Assembly: GCA_002862095.1 (NCBI GenBank)
Contig: PHSQ01000002.1
Span: forward strand, 744,001-808,000
Direction: 5' to 3'
Length of the DNA: 64,000 bases
Source of the DNA: Methylocystis sp. KS32
Lineage (GTDB): Bacteria; Pseudomonadota; Alphaproteobacteria; Rhizobiales; Beijerinckiaceae
In this document: positions 1 to 11,053 of the stretch, piece after piece
How the letters are laid out: every line of letters starts with the position of its first letter
Numbering within the stretch: position 1 is the first letter of the stretch
Notes under the pieces: model-generated
The model's input: the letters and a program-made list of their open reading frames with translations, nothing else
What the model was told of the DNA's origin: nothing
Databases searched by the model: none
Position numbers and translations under genes: made by a program

Positions 1-408
1 CGTTCGCCGCTGCGGCGACGATCGGACCAAAGTTCCTCGTATGAGGGCGACCGAGCGTATTCGCTGACCGCCTCGGCCGATATTGAACCTTTGTCGCAAG
101 CCCTGTGGAGGATACGGTCGTTCGAATCGGCGCGCATGGCGTTAAGCTGGTTTCACTGGACAAGGAGGTCATTAAGACCGATCACGGTTAACGAAGCGTG
201 ACCGCCAGCGCTTTCGGGTTCTATCAGCGCGCCGTCGCAACTGGAAAATTTGTTAATTAAATCTATATTTTAGCTTTCTTTTCCAAGGCTGATTAAAAAC
301 CATTGGCGCCAGCGATTCCCTAAGAGATCGACAATGGTTAATCTCGCCGCCGTACGCGTCGGGTGATTCCCCCCTCGCTGCGACAAACCGGCAGGGTGGC
401 GGTTTTCG

Positions 409-1089
409 ATGCTGGAGAGTAGCCAATTGCTGAGCTTCGAGAATGTGGGCCTACGTTATGGGGTGGGCCCTGAGACGCTTCGCGACCTAACCTTTTCCAT
501 CGCCCCCAATTCCTTCCAATTCCTCACGGGCCCCTCCGGGGCGGGAAAAACCTCGCTGCTCAAATTGTTCCTGCTTTCGCTTAGGGCGTCGCGGGGCAAA
601 ATTACGCTGTTTGGCCGGGACTCGGCCACGCTCGACAAGGACGACATCACGCAAATCCGAAGACGCATCGGAGTGGTTTTTCAAGACTTCCGATTGCTCG
701 ATCACTTGACCCTTTATGAGAACGTCGCTCTTCCGCTTCGCGTTCTGGAACGGGAAGAATCGAGCTACCGCGCCGAAGTGTTCGAGCTTTTGCGCTGGGT
801 GGGCTTGTTCGAGCGCAAATACAGCCTGCCGAGCGTTCTCTCGGGAGGCGAAAAGCAGCGCACGGCGATCGCCCGCGCCTTGATCGCAAGACCCGAGGTG
901 CTTCTCGCCGACGAGCCCACCGGCAACGTCGATCCCACGCTTGCCCGCCGTCTGTTGCGGCTCTTTGTCGAATTGCATAAATCCGGCACTTCCGTGGTGA
1001 TCGCCACGCATGATCTCAATCTCATGGATCAATTCGAAAGCGCGCGCCGCCTCGTGCTCGCGGACGGGCGCCTTCATGTTTTCGAGTGA
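409..1089 (+). CDS. ftsE: Cell division ATP-binding protein FtsE
   Basis: ABC ATPase with Walker A GPSGAGKTS, signature LSGGEKQR and Walker B VLLADEPTGN; directly followed by ftsX. Confidence 0.93.
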   Translation: MLESSQLLSFENVGLRYGVGPETLRDLTFSIAPNSFQFLTGPSGAGKTSLLKLFLLSLRASRGKITLFGRDSATLDKDDITQIRRRIGVVFQDFRLLDHLTLYENVALPLRVLEREESSYRAEVFELLRWVGLFERKYSLPSVLSGGEKQRTAIARALIARPEVLLADEPTGNVDPTLARRLLRLFVELHKSGTSVVIATHDLNLMDQFESARRLVLADGRLHVFE

Positions 1090-1096
1090 GTCTCTC

Positions 1097-2071
1097 ATGT
1101 CGCGACTTCAGCTGCGCAAGGCCTTCAGCTGGACCAATCTCGAACCGCTGGAGACGACCGACGAGGACACGCCGCCACGCGAGCAGCCGCTGGCGCCAAC
1201 GGATTCGGTCGCCGGCCGCTCCGTGGTCATCGTCATCGCCATCATGACTTTTCTCGCCGCTCTCGCCGCCGGGGCGGCGCTGCTCGTGGCGGACGCTAGC
1301 GTCGACTGGCGCAAGGACGTGTCGCGCGAGGCGAGCGTTCAGGTGCGCTCGCTGCCCGGACGCGATATCGACGCGGATGTGCGCGCTGCGGCGAAAATCG
1401 TCGAAGCGACGCCGGGCGTGCGCGAGGCGCGCATTTACACCAAAGCGGAGTCCGAGGCGCTGCTCGCGCCCTGGCTTGGCCAGGGTCTCGATCTGACGGA
1501 ACTGCCGACGCCGCGAATGATTGTGGTCAAACTCAACGCCAACAAACCAGCCGACCTAGCAAAACTGAAGGAAGACCTGGCTGCCGCCGCGCCCTTCGCG
1601 ACCCTGGACGATCACCGGCTCTGGGTTGAGCGGCTCGACGCCATGGCCCAAACCGTCGTGGGCATAGCGGCGCTCATTTTCGCCCTGATCGTCGCCGCAA
1701 TGGCGGTTGCCGTCGCCTCGGCCACGCGGGCCGCGGTCGCCACCAACCGCGAAATTGTCGAGGTTCTTCACATTGTCGGCGCGACCGACGAATTCATCGC
1801 GCGAGAATTCCAACGGCGCTTCCTCGCGCTCGGATTGCGCGGCGCTCTGATTGGCGGAGGGGCGGCGCTAGGCTTTTTCGCCCTCGCCGGATTTTTCGCG
1901 CGCCGATGGACCGCCACCCCCGGCGGCGATCAGATCGAAGCGATGTTCGGCGCGGTTTCGCTCGACGCTCGCGGCGTCGGCGTCATTCTCGCCCTTTCTC
2001 TCTCCGTTGCGTTTCTCACTGGCCTCATGTCCCGCGTGATCGTTATGCGGCGCCTGAGGGAACTGCAATAA
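1097..2071 (+). CDS. ftsX: Cell division protein FtsX (ABC permease)
   Basis: In-frame ATG at 1097 just after the ftsE stop; TM segment, extracellular domain, then three TM segments; ftsE neighbour. Confidence 0.88.
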   Translation: MSRLQLRKAFSWTNLEPLETTDEDTPPREQPLAPTDSVAGRSVVIVIAIMTFLAALAAGAALLVADASVDWRKDVSREASVQVRSLPGRDIDADVRAAAKIVEATPGVREARIYTKAESEALLAPWLGQGLDLTELPTPRMIVVKLNANKPADLAKLKEDLAAAAPFATLDDHRLWVERLDAMAQTVVGIAALIFALIVAAMAVAVASATRAAVATNREIVEVLHIVGATDEFIAREFQRRFLALGLRGALIGGGAALGFFALAGFFARRWTATPGGDQIEAMFGAVSLDARGVGVILALSLSVAFLTGLMSRVIVMRRLRELQ

Positions 2072-2150
2072 TCGAGACGGTGGGGTCGAAACGCCGCCCA
2101 TGATCGAATTAACTGGCCTTTTCCCTACTATCGATCAGATTTAAATGATC

Positions 2151-2265
2151 TAGAGCAAAATCCGAAAAAGTTGATAGACTTTTTCGATTAGATTTAGCTC
2201 CAGCTTTTTGAATTTGGGCCGATTTCTTAATCTACGAGACGATTCCGTCCGGTCGGAAAGCGCTA
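2151..2265 (+). repeat. Interspersed ~116 bp two-hairpin repeat, copy 1
   Basis: tagagcaaaatccgaaaaagttgatagactttttcgatt...ggtcggaaagcgcta; near-identical copies at 16194, 22193, 28111, 37044(-) and 55559(-). Confidence 0.9.
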
Positions 2266-2340
2266 GGATTCGGTCGTGCGTTTCGACGGCATGGCCCACC
2301 TTCTCGGCGAAGACGGAAAAGACGCGACGGGAGCAGCAGA

Positions 2341-3036
2341 TTGACCTCCGAGGAAAAGATTCCTCAGACACGAAATCCCGGCGCCGCGCACGTCCTGACG
2401 CTCGCGGGCCTGTGCTTTTGCGCCTTCGCGGCCTCGGCCTTTATCGCCGGCTTCATCGGCTTTGCGTCTTCCCTCGAACGCGCCGAGACGACGCTCATCG
2501 TTCAGGCGGAAGGCGTCGTCGCCTTTACCGGCGGCTCCGACCGGGTGCTTGAAGCGGCCGAGCTCCTGGCCCGTGGTCAGGCCCGCCGTCTGCTGATTAC
2601 GGGGGTGAATCGCGCCACCCACGGCGCCGATCTCGCGAGACTTCTGCCGGTCTCCAAGGATCTCTTCGATTGTTGCGTCGATCTCGGCTACCGGGCGATG
2701 GACACTGCGGGAAACGCCGTGGAAACTCGCGAATGGGCCAAGTCGCACGGCATCGTGGGGCCATTGATCATCGTCACCTCGAACTACCATATGCCGCGCG
2801 CCCTGGTGGAGCTTTCCGCCGCCCTCCCACGGTTCACGCTTTATCCATTCCCGGTCGTCAGCGAACATGTGAATGTCGGGGAGTGGTCGAGCGACACGCG
2901 CGTTCTGCACCTCGTGGCGCGCGAATATCTCAAATATCTGAGGGCCATCGCCCGCACGAAATGGGAACGGCTCACGGGCCAGAGCGCCGCTCTCCCATTT
3001 CCTGTCGCGACCGAGAAGCGGCATTTTCTGTTCTGA
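2341..3036 (+). CDS. YdcF/SanA-like (DUF218) envelope protein
   Basis: N-terminal TM then DUF218 motifs (VAFTGGSDRVLEAAELL, ITGVNRATHG, IIVTSNYHMPRA). Confidence 0.8.
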   Translation: MTSEEKIPQTRNPGAAHVLTLAGLCFCAFAASAFIAGFIGFASSLERAETTLIVQAEGVVAFTGGSDRVLEAAELLARGQARRLLITGVNRATHGADLARLLPVSKDLFDCCVDLGYRAMDTAGNAVETREWAKSHGIVGPLIIVTSNYHMPRALVELSAALPRFTLYPFPVVSEHVNVGEWSSDTRVLHLVAREYLKYLRAIARTKWERLTGQSAALPFPVATEKRHFLF

Positions 3037-3121
3037 CCTCCCTTTTATGACATCACTCCTTGTTGTTCTCTAGCGCCTTCCTGCCGTAAAAGGCTCCGCC
3101 ATCCGCCAACGGGTCGAGACC

Positions 3122-3922
3122 ATGCTTTTCCTGCGCTCACTGCTGTTTCAAATCGTCTACTATCTCAATCTCGCCTTTTGGATGACCCTATGGCTGCCCA
3201 GCCTGCCGCTGCACCGGGGCGTGACGCTGGAGCTGGGACGTCAGTGGGGCCGCACATCCCTGTGGTGGCTGGACAAGATTTGTGGGGTGAAGCATGAATT
3301 CCGGGGCCTGGAGAACATCCGGGAGGGCGCTGTCATCGTCGCCTGCAAGCACCAGTCGGTTTGGGAAACCTTCGCTTTGCCGCTGCTGTTCCCGGATTTC
3401 TCTTACATTTTGAAACGGGAACTGATTTTCATCCCGTTCTTCGGCTGGTATCTTCTTTCAGCGGAGCAGATCGCCATTGATCGCTCCAAAGGGGGCAAGC
3501 TGCTGCCCCAACTCGTGCGGAAAACCAAGGAAATCTTCGCCGACGGACGACAGCTTTTCATCTTCCCCGAAGGGACGAGACGCCCGGCCGGCGCCCCGCC
3601 CGCATATAAATTCGGCGTCGCGCAAATTTACAAAGAGACCGGCAAGCCCGTCATTCCGGCCGCGCTAAACTCCGGCCTGTTTTGGGCTCGCCGCGCGTTT
3701 TTCATTCGTCCGGGAACGGTCGTGCTCGAGTTCCTGCCCGCAATCGAACCTGGGCTCGGCACGCGCGAATTTTTCGACGAATTGCAAAACCGCATCGAGA
3801 CGGCGACCGATGCTCTCATCGAGGCCGCGGTGGCGAAAGACCCTTCGCTCGCCCCCATTGTCGCGGCCAACCGCAATCTGCCGCGGAACGCGCCAAACAA
3901 AGCCGCGTCGCTAAAAAGCTGA
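3122..3922 (+). CDS. 1-acyl-sn-glycerol-3-phosphate acyltransferase (PlsC family)
   Basis: KHQSVWET (HX4D-like) and FPEGTRRPAG motifs. Confidence 0.88.
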   Translation: MLFLRSLLFQIVYYLNLAFWMTLWLPSLPLHRGVTLELGRQWGRTSLWWLDKICGVKHEFRGLENIREGAVIVACKHQSVWETFALPLLFPDFSYILKRELIFIPFFGWYLLSAEQIAIDRSKGGKLLPQLVRKTKEIFADGRQLFIFPEGTRRPAGAPPAYKFGVAQIYKETGKPVIPAALNSGLFWARRAFFIRPGTVVLEFLPAIEPGLGTREFFDELQNRIETATDALIEAAVAKDPSLAPIVAANRNLPRNAPNKAASLKS

Positions 3923-4480
3923 GCCCGCGCTCGCGGCGAGTTTCAGCGTCTCGAGCGGATATTCCGCTTCAATCACGTAAGGGCCGCCGCCGACGGAATC
4001 TCGCGACGAATAAAGGACGAAGCGCGCGGCCTCGAACCGCAGCGGCGGAAAATATCCCCGCGCGCCCAGATAGGAAGCGACCGCCCAGGGCGCCGCGCCA
4101 CGCAGCCGCGCCAGAGTGACATGCGGAACATATTTGCGGGTTTCGGCGGGCGCGCCCAGCCGCCGCAACAATCGTTCCTGCTCGGCCTGCAACTCCAGCA
4201 GCGCCGGCTCCGGCCGCGCCTTCACGACAATGGCTCGGGGCTTGTCGCCGCCAAACGAGTCTAGCTGGTCGAGCGCGATCGTCAAAGGCGGGCGGCGAAT
4301 GGCGTCGAGCGCATGGGCGACGTCATGGGCGAATCGGTCGTCGACGTCGCCAATGAAACGCAAGGTGATGTGGTAGTTTTCCGCATCGATCCAGCGGGCG
4401 CCGCCAAGACCGCCTCGCAAACTGGCGAGACTGTCCGCGACGGAAAAAGGAATTTCGAGGGCCGTAAAAAGTCTGGGCAT
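3911..4480 (-). CDS. thpR: RNA 2',3'-cyclic phosphodiesterase (ThpR / 2H phosphoesterase)
   Basis: Two HxTL motifs (YHITLRFIGD, PHVTLARL); start chosen at MPRLFTALEIP. Confidence 0.85.
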   Translation of the reverse strand: MPRLFTALEIPFSVADSLASLRGGLGGARWIDAENYHITLRFIGDVDDRFAHDVAHALDAIRRPPLTIALDQLDSFGGDKPRAIVVKARPEPALLELQAEQERLLRRLGAPAETRKYVPHVTLARLRGAAPWAVASYLGARGYFPPLRFEAARFVLYSSRDSVGGGPYVIEAEYPLETLKLAASAGSAF

Positions 4481-4514
4481 TTGGTCCTCCCTCTCTTGGC
4501 GCGCCGGATCTGGC

Positions 4515-5195
4515 TCACTGCGCCGTGCGCGCCGCCCTCCCGCGAGGAATACGCGCGAGACTCTCCTCGACCAGCGGCGTGATTCCCTCAACGAGGCGCG
4601 TCACCCCTTTTGCGTTGGGATGCAATCCGTCGGGAAGCGTCAGATCCTTTTCTCCGGCGACCCCCGCCAGAAAAAAGGGATACAGCGGCAAACCGCGACT
4701 CATTGCGAGATTGGGAAAAATCTCGTCGTAACGCGCTTTGTATTCCGGCCCGAAATTTCCGCTCGCTTTCATTCCCGCCAACAGGACGCGGGCGCCCGTC
4801 GCCTCGATCCGGGCGATGATTTTCTCCAGATTGGCTTGGGTAATCTTAGGCTCGACGCCGCGCAGCATGTCGTTCGCGCCAAGCTCCAAAATCACGAGGT
4901 CGGCCCCTTCGCCGATAGCGAATCCCGCCCGCGCCAGACCGCCGGAAGTCGTGTCCCCGGAAACGCCGGCGTTGATGACGCTCGCCTCGAACCCATCCGC
5001 GCGCAGGCGGCGCTCAAGCTGGGCTGGAAAGGCGGCGTCGGCCGGAAGCAGGTAACCGGCGGAGAGACTGTCGCCCAGGGCGACGACTCGCAGGGGCTCC
5101 GCCCCGGCGGCGGTCGCGGCGAAGACAAGGCCGAGGACGAAAGGAACGGCTTGGAACCGACGCAGCAAAGCGCGATAAGAGCGCAAAATCAGCAT
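4515..5195 (-). CDS. tesA: Arylesterase / TesA-like SGNH hydrolase
   Basis: GDSLSAGY block I, LGANDMLRG block III, DGLHPN block V; signal-like N-terminus; divergent from ybbA as in many proteobacteria. Confidence 0.85.
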   Translation of the reverse strand: MLILRSYRALLRRFQAVPFVLGLVFAATAAGAEPLRVVALGDSLSAGYLLPADAAFPAQLERRLRADGFEASVINAGVSGDTTSGGLARAGFAIGEGADLVILELGANDMLRGVEPKITQANLEKIIARIEATGARVLLAGMKASGNFGPEYKARYDEIFPNLAMSRGLPLYPFFLAGVAGEKDLTLPDGLHPNAKGVTRLVEGITPLVEESLARIPRGRAARTAQ

Positions 5196-5229
5196 CGCCC
5201 GTGAGGGCTCCTCAGCCAAGGCTTCTTTC

Positions 5230-5907
5230 GTGCCAGACAGTCTAATCGAGCTTAACGACATCGACCTCACTCTCGGCGCCGGCGCGGCGCGGGTTCATGT
5301 TCTCAAGAATATCAGCCTTAAGATAGCGCGAGGCGAAACGATTGGTCTTGTTGGTCCCTCCGGCTCCGGAAAATCCACACTTTTGATGACACTCGCGGGC
5401 CTTGAACGGCCGGACGGGGGCTCCGTCGTTTTCAATGGACGCGACCTCGCCACGCTCGACGAAGATGCACTGGCGCGCTTCCGTGGCGGAAACATAGGCA
5501 TCGTGTTCCAGTCCTTCCAGCTCATCCCCACGATGACGGCCATCGAGAATGTGGCGGTCCCCCTCGAACTCGCGGGGCGCGGCGATGCTTTCAAGCGCGC
5601 GGAGGAAGAACTGGCGGCCGTCGGTCTTGGGGAACGTCTTTCGCATTATCCGCGCCAACTTTCCGGCGGGGAACAGCAGCGCGTCGCTTTGGCTCGCGCG
5701 CTTGCCCCCGATCCTCTGGTTTTGGCTGCCGACGAACCGACGGGCAATCTGGATTCTGACACCGGCGCCTCCGTCATCGACCTGATTTTCGAGCAACGGA
5801 CCCGCCGCAACGCCACGCTTGTCCTTGTGACGCACGACGCCGCTCTCGCGGCGCGCTGCGATCGCGTGGTGCGGCTGCGCTCCGGCCGAATCGTCGAACA
5901 AGGCTAA
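5230..5907 (+). CDS. ybbA: ABC transporter ATP-binding protein (YbbA/LolD-like)
   Basis: Walker [34 protein letters not shown]. Confidence 0.85.
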   Translation: MPDSLIELNDIDLTLGAGAARVHVLKNISLKIARGETIGLVGPSGSGKSTLLMTLAGLERPDGGSVVFNGRDLATLDEDALARFRGGNIGIVFQSFQLIPTMTAIENVAVPLELAGRGDAFKRAEEELAAVGLGERLSHYPRQLSGGEQQRVALARALAPDPLVLAADEPTGNLDSDTGASVIDLIFEQRTRRNATLVLVTHDAALAARCDRVVRLRSGRIVEQG

Positions 5908-5916
5908 GAGCCCCCC

Positions 5917-8493
5917 ATGACTGCCACACGACATGGACTTCTCCACATGCTCCCGATTTCGATACGCTTCGCGCTCCGCGATCTCATCGGCGACCGCAAT
6001 GGATTCGGAGTTTTCATCGCCTGCATCGTCATCGGCGTCGCGGCGATCTCGGGCGTCAACGGCCTTTCGCGCGCTTTATCGCAAGGACTAGCGCGCGAGG
6101 GCCGCGTCATTTTGGGCGGCGACCTCTCCTTCAACCTCGCCCAGAGGGAACTCGAACCGAGCGAAAGAGATTGGCTCGGTCAGCGCGGGCGTCTCGACGA
6201 AATCGCCCTGATGCGCGCGATGACGAGTCTCGAAACGCGCAGACATGAGGAATCCGAACCGGCGCTGGTGGAGCTGAAAGCGGTCGACCCCAAGGTTTAC
6301 CCGACTTTCGGATCGCTGGAGACCGAACCGCCCAAAAGCGCCGCCGACGCTCTCGCCGAAATCGACGGGGTTTTTGGCATTATCGCAGATCCAATGCTGC
6401 TCGCGCGTCTCGATGCGAAGATCGGCGATCGACTCGTCGTCGGCGCCGCGCGCTTCGAAATCCGCGCCGTTCTGCGCGGGGAGCCGGACAAGCTCGCGGG
6501 CGGCCTCGGCTTTGGCTCCCGCGCGCTCATTTCTCTTGCGGCGCTCAAGGCCACCGGCCTGGTGCAGCCGGGAACCATCGTCCGTTACATCGCGCGGCTT
6601 GCGCTGCCCAACGGACCGACCGAGGACGACGTCGCGCGCGCCGCCGACGCGGCCAACGCCGCCTTTCCACAGGCGGGATGGGAGATTCGCAAGCGGGATT
6701 CGGTTTCGCCTCAGTTCACGCGCAATCTCGAGCGCTTTTCGCAGCTTCTCACGCTGGTCGCCCTCACCGCGCTGGTCGCGGGCGGAGCCGGCGTCGCCAA
6801 TGCCGTAACGGGGCTGATCGAACGTAAGCGCACGGCCTTCGCGATTCTCAAGGCGCTCGGGGCTCCGGCTTCGCAGGTATTCTCGATTGCGCTGACGGAA
6901 GTGCTGTTGATGGCGACGCTCGCGATATGCGGCGGCCTGCTGATCGGCGCCGGGATTCCCTATATCGGCGCCGACGCCCTGCGCCGCGCCATAGAATTGC
7001 CGGTCATCGCCGAAACGGATTTGGGCGCGCTCGCCGTCGGCGCACTTTACGGCGTTCTCGTCACCCTCGTGTTTTCGCTCGGGCCGCTCGGCCGTGCGCA
7101 TGGAATTCCCGTCGCGGCGCTTCTGCGCGGCGAAGCCGAGAGTCTGCACGAAAGCCCGCGACGTTACCGGCTCGCCGCCGCGGGCGCGATGATCGCGCTT
7201 GTCGCGACCGTTTTCGTATCGGCAGCCGACAAAAAACTCGCGGGCGCCTTTATCGGCTGCGTGCTTGCCGCTTTTCTCTTGCTGCGCGGGGTCGCCGCCC
7301 TGACGATGCGCGCCGCGCGGCGCCTGCCCCGCGCGCGCGACGCGCGCTTGCGCTTCGCGCAAGGCAACATCGGCCGGCCGGGCAGCCTCGCGCCTACGCT
7401 TATTCTCTCGATCGGCGTGACGGTCACGCTGCTTGTGGCGCTGGCTTTGGTCGAGGGCGCAATACACAATGAACTGGAGCGCACGGGAGCCAGCGAAATT
7501 CCGCGATTCTATTTCATCGACGTGCCGCAGGAGGAGGTGGCGAATTTCGAAAGCTTCCTGAAGGAGCAGGTCCCCGGCGGACGGATCGAACACGTGCCGA
7601 TGATGCGCGGGCGCATCGTGGCGGTGAAAGGCGCCCGCGCCGAAACGCTGCACGTTGGCGAAGACGCCGCCTGGGCGCTCGATGGGGATCGTGGCGTCAC
7701 TTTCTCCGCCGAGCCGCCGCAGGGCTCGACGATCGTGGAGGGCGCCTGGTGGGACGCGAATGCAAAAGGCGCCCTTGTTTCAATGGAAGCGAAGGTAGCG
7801 AAAGGATTGGGTCTCGGCCTCGGGGACGAGATCGCCGTCAATGTCCTGGGCCGAGAAATTACCGCGCGCATCGCGAACCTGCGACGGGTCGACTGGCGCA
7901 GTTACGGCATCAATTTCGTCATGGTGTTCTCGCCCGACGCCTTCGCCGGCGCGCCCTACTCCGAGTTGTTCACGATAGCCTATGACGCCGCCGATGCGGA
8001 GCGCATCGACGCAGGCCTTGCGCGCGCGACGGCAAAGCGCTTTCCGATGGCGGCGGCGATCCGGGTGAAGGACGCCCTGGAGGCAGTGGATAAAATAGCT
8101 GGCGAACTGGCGCTTGCCGCGCGCGCGGCGGCGGGCGTCGCCATCGTCACCGCGCTGCTCGCGCTCGGCAGCGCCATCGCCGCGGGACAGAGCGCGCGCC
8201 AGCACGACGCCGTGGTGATGAAAACGCTGGGCGCGACGCGCCCCTGGCTGATCGCCGCCTATGTGATGGAATTCACCTTGCTCGCTGCGGCGGCCTGTGT
8301 CTTCGCGCTCGTCGCCGGCGCCGGCGCCGCATTCGGCCTGGTGGAAGGCCTGATGAAGATGAGCTTCGTGTTCCTGCCGGGAACCATGCTCGCGACCGCG
8401 CTCGCCGCCCTTATCGCGACGGTGCTGCTCGGCGTCGCGGGAACCTGGCGCGTGCTGGCGAAAAAGCCGGGGGCCGAGCTGCGGAATTTGTGA
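5917..8493 (+). CDS. ybbP: ABC transporter permease, FtsX-like (YbbP-like)
   Basis: 858 aa; repeated FtsX-type TM blocks and periplasmic domains; follows ybbA. Confidence 0.85.
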   Translation: MTATRHGLLHMLPISIRFALRDLIGDRNGFGVFIACIVIGVAAISGVNGLSRALSQGLAREGRVILGGDLSFNLAQRELEPSERDWLGQRGRLDEIALMRAMTSLETRRHEESEPALVELKAVDPKVYPTFGSLETEPPKSAADALAEIDGVFGIIADPMLLARLDAKIGDRLVVGAARFEIRAVLRGEPDKLAGGLGFGSRALISLAALKATGLVQPGTIVRYIARLALPNGPTEDDVARAADAANAAFPQAGWEIRKRDSVSPQFTRNLERFSQLLTLVALTALVAGGAGVANAVTGLIERKRTAFAILKALGAPASQVFSIALTEVLLMATLAICGGLLIGAGIPYIGADALRRAIELPVIAETDLGALAVGALYGVLVTLVFSLGPLGRAHGIPVAALLRGEAESLHESPRRYRLAAAGAMIALVATVFVSAADKKLAGAFIGCVLAAFLLLRGVAALTMRAARRLPRARDARLRFAQGNIGRPGSLAPTLILSIGVTVTLLVALALVEGAIHNELERTGASEIPRFYFIDVPQEEVANFESFLKEQVPGGRIEHVPMMRGRIVAVKGARAETLHVGEDAAWALDGDRGVTFSAEPPQGSTIVEGAWWDANAKGALVSMEAKVAKGLGLGLGDEIAVNVLGREITARIANLRRVDWRSYGINFVMVFSPDAFAGAPYSELFTIAYDAADAERIDAGLARATAKRFPMAAAIRVKDALEAVDKIAGELALAARAAAGVAIVTALLALGSAIAAGQSARQHDAVVMKTLGATRPWLIAAYVMEFTLLAAAACVFALVAGAGAAFGLVEGLMKMSFVFLPGTMLATALAALIATVLLGVAGTWRVLAKKPGAELRNL

Positions 8494-8515
8494 CGACAAA
8501 AAGGTCGTTACAAAC

Positions 8516-9496
8516 TTATGGCTCGGCGTCCGTAATCACCTTTGGAGGAGCCGTCTTGCGCACCTTGAGTTTGCTGACCCTTCTCGGATCGGCTTCGATA
8601 ATCTCGAACTCATAGCGCTCGACCGGCGCCGGTACGATTTCCCCGCGTATCGGCACGCGGCCGGCGAGAAAGGCGACAAGCCCGCCAAAGGTGGTGACTT
8701 CCTGCGGCGTGTCTCCCTCGCGGAAATCGACGCCGATTTCCTGCGTCGCCTCGTCGAGATCGGCCTTGGCGTCGACCAGAAAATCGCCATTGGGGAGGCG
8801 CTCGACGGAGGGGCCTTCGCTGACGTCGTGTTCGTCCTCGATGTCGCCGACGATCATCTCCACGATGTCCTCGATCGAGACGAGCCCGTCGGCGCCGCCA
8901 TATTCGTCGATGACCAGAGCCATATGGGTGCGCGTCGCCTGCATCCGCACCAGAAGATCGAGCGCGGGCATCGAGCGCGGAACATAAAGCACGGGCCGAA
9001 GAATATCCGCCGTTTCCAGATTCGCGCCAAAATCGATCGAGGCGACGGAGAGGCTGTGCTTTTCGCCCGTCTCGTCGATGCGGGACATATTGGCGCATTC
9101 GGCGAGGTAGTTCACGAAATCGCGGATATGGACCATGCCGCGCGGATCGTCGAGCGTTTCGCCAAACACCGGCAGGCGCGAATGACCGGCGCTACGAAAA
9201 ACCGCCAACACTTCGCGCAGGCTCGCGCTCAATGGCACGGCGATGATGTCGGCGCGCGGGATCATCGCGTCGGCGACGCGCAATTCATGCAGCCCGAGCA
9301 CGTTTTTGAGAAGCGCGCGCTCCTGCGGCGTCACGTCGCCAGACGCTTCTTCGAGGGCGTCCTCGAGGTCCTCGCGCAGGGATACGGGACCAAGACCGAG
9401 AAGATAACGCAGCCGATCGAGAAGAGAATGTCGCTGCGTTTCCGCGCCGCGCGCGCCACCGATTTCGGCCGCGCCGTTCTCAGTTTTCGTGGTCAT
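8516..9496 (-). CDS. Hemolysin-like CBS/CorC domain protein (TlyC/CorC family)
   Basis: Paired CBS domains ([43 protein letters not shown]) and C-terminal CorC_HlyC domain; downstream of ybeY. Confidence 0.9.
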   Translation of the reverse strand: MTTKTENGAAEIGGARGAETQRHSLLDRLRYLLGLGPVSLREDLEDALEEASGDVTPQERALLKNVLGLHELRVADAMIPRADIIAVPLSASLREVLAVFRSAGHSRLPVFGETLDDPRGMVHIRDFVNYLAECANMSRIDETGEKHSLSVASIDFGANLETADILRPVLYVPRSMPALDLLVRMQATRTHMALVIDEYGGADGLVSIEDIVEMIVGDIEDEHDVSEGPSVERLPNGDFLVDAKADLDEATQEIGVDFREGDTPQEVTTFGGLVAFLAGRVPIRGEIVPAPVERYEFEIIEADPRRVSKLKVRKTAPPKVITDAEP

Positions 9497-10010
9497 GGCT
9501 CCCGCTTGATCCCGCAGCTCTGCTCGCGCTCTCGACAAGCTCCGCGCCCGCGAAAGGGTCTTTCATTCCGAGCGCTTTCGCCGTGCGTCGTTCCAAGGCC
9601 TCCATGACCTCGGCCTCGTCCGAGGTCTCGTGATCATAGCCGATAAGATGCAAAAATCCATGAATGATCATATGCGCGGCATGATCGGCCACGCTCTTGT
9701 CCTGTTCGCTCGCCTCGCGCGCGACTGTTTCGTAGGCGATCACGATGTCCCCAAGGAGCGGCTTCTCCGCCAAAACCCCAGGCGTCGGAAAAGAAAGAAC
9801 ATTGGTTGGCCTGTCCTGTCCGCGCCATTGCGCGTTCAGCGCCCGGATTTCTTCGTCGTCGCAGAAACTGACGCAAAGCTCGCACTCGTCCGCCAGCCTT
9901 GCTCGACTTTGCGCTTCAGTCTCGCGCACGACTCGGCTCGCAATTTCCGCAAGATCGGGCACAGCCTCCCAAGCGGGCGCATTCACGATAATGTCGACAT
10001 CGACGCTCAT
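9480..10010 (-). CDS. ybeY: Endoribonuclease YbeY (rRNA maturation factor)
   Basis: HMIIHGFLHLIGYDHE (H3XH5XH metal-binding motif), TNVLSFP. Confidence 0.95.
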   Translation of the reverse strand: MSVDVDIIVNAPAWEAVPDLAEIASRVVRETEAQSRARLADECELCVSFCDDEEIRALNAQWRGQDRPTNVLSFPTPGVLAEKPLLGDIVIAYETVAREASEQDKSVADHAAHMIIHGFLHLIGYDHETSDEAEVMEALERRTAKALGMKDPFAGAELVESASRAAGSSGSHDHEN

Positions 10011-11053
10011 TTCAAATCGCCGCGCGCGTTTTTCTCGCGCGTGGCCTTCTCATAGGCGCCGACGATCTGCCTTACGAGGTCATGACGGACGACGTCGCTT
10101 TCCTCGAATTTCACATGCCCGATATTGTCGAGGCCGGAGAGGAGGCCAATGGCTTCGGCGAGGCCCGATTTCTGGCCGGGCGGCAGATCGGTCTGGGACG
10201 GATCGCCCGTGACGATCATGCGCGACCCTTCGCCAAGACGGGTCAGAAACATCTTCATTTGCATCGAGGTGGCGTTCTGGGCCTCATCGAGCAAGACGCA
10301 TGATTTGGTGAGCGTGCGGCCGCGCATGAAAGCGAGCGGCGCCACCTCGATCATGCCGGTCTGCATACCGCGCTCGACCATACGAGCGTCCATGAAATCG
10401 TGCAAACCGTCGTAGATTGGACGCAGATAGGGGTCCACCTTTTCGCGCATGTCGCCCGGCAGGAAACCGAGCCGCTCGCCGGCCTCGACTGCGGGACGCG
10501 AAAGAATGAGGCGTTCCACCACGCCCTGCTCCAGCAAGGACACGGCATGACCGACCGCGAGCCATGTTTTGCCAGTGCCCGCGGGCCCTTCCGCGAACAC
10601 CAGTTCGTAACGCTTCAGCGCGCGCAGATAAAGATCCTGGGCGTAGTTTCGGGCGCGAACAGGACCGCGCTTGCGGGTGCCGATCTGATCGAACGCCTTG
10701 CGTCCCGCCTCGGCCTCGGGAAAGAGGCTTCTTTGCCGTGCGCTCTCCTCGACCGCGCCGTCCACATCGCCGAGCCCAACCTCCTGGCCAATTTGCACGC
10801 GGCCATAAAGTATCTCCAGAGCGCGACGCGCATGTTCGCACGCCTCAGGGTTGCCTTTCAGCGTCACATGATTCCCGCTCGCCACGCAGCCGACGCGCAA
10901 ACGTCGCTCAAGCTTGACGAGATTCTGGTCAAATTGCCCGAAGACCTGCGAGGCGTGGCGGTTGTCGTCGAAAGCGAGCGTTATTTCCGCATCCTGCTCC
11001 GAGTCGCCGGAGCGTCGTTCCCGACTAAGTCTCGCCTCTTCGGTCATCCTCAC
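10007..11053 (-). CDS. PhoH family ATPase
   Basis: [14 protein letters not shown] Walker [45 protein letters not shown]. Confidence 0.94.
   Translation of the reverse strand: MRMTEEARLSRERRSGDSEQDAEITLAFDDNRHASQVFGQFDQNLVKLERRLRVGCVASGNHVTLKGNPEACEHARRALEILYGRVQIGQEVGLGDVDGAVEESARQRSLFPEAEAGRKAFDQIGTRKRGPVRARNYAQDLYLRALKRYELVFAEGPAGTGKTWLAVGHAVSLLEQGVVERLILSRPAVEAGERLGFLPGDMREKVDPYLRPIYDGLHDFMDARMVERGMQTGMIEVAPLAFMRGRTLTKSCVLLDEAQNATSMQMKMFLTRLGEGSRMIVTGDPSQTDLPPGQKSGLAEAIGLLSGLDNIGHVKFEESDVVRHDLVRQIVGAYEKATREKNARGDLK

Noticed and set aside
1-408. Possible gene fragment at the left window edge
   Set aside because: No supported ORF or recognizable motif in either strand; likely upstream regulatory sequence of ftsE or of a gene outside the window.
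6088-7653. 521-aa minus-strand ORF antisense to ybbP
   Set aside because: High-GC shadow ORF opposite a well-supported permease; Arg/Gly/His-biased, no recognizable motif.
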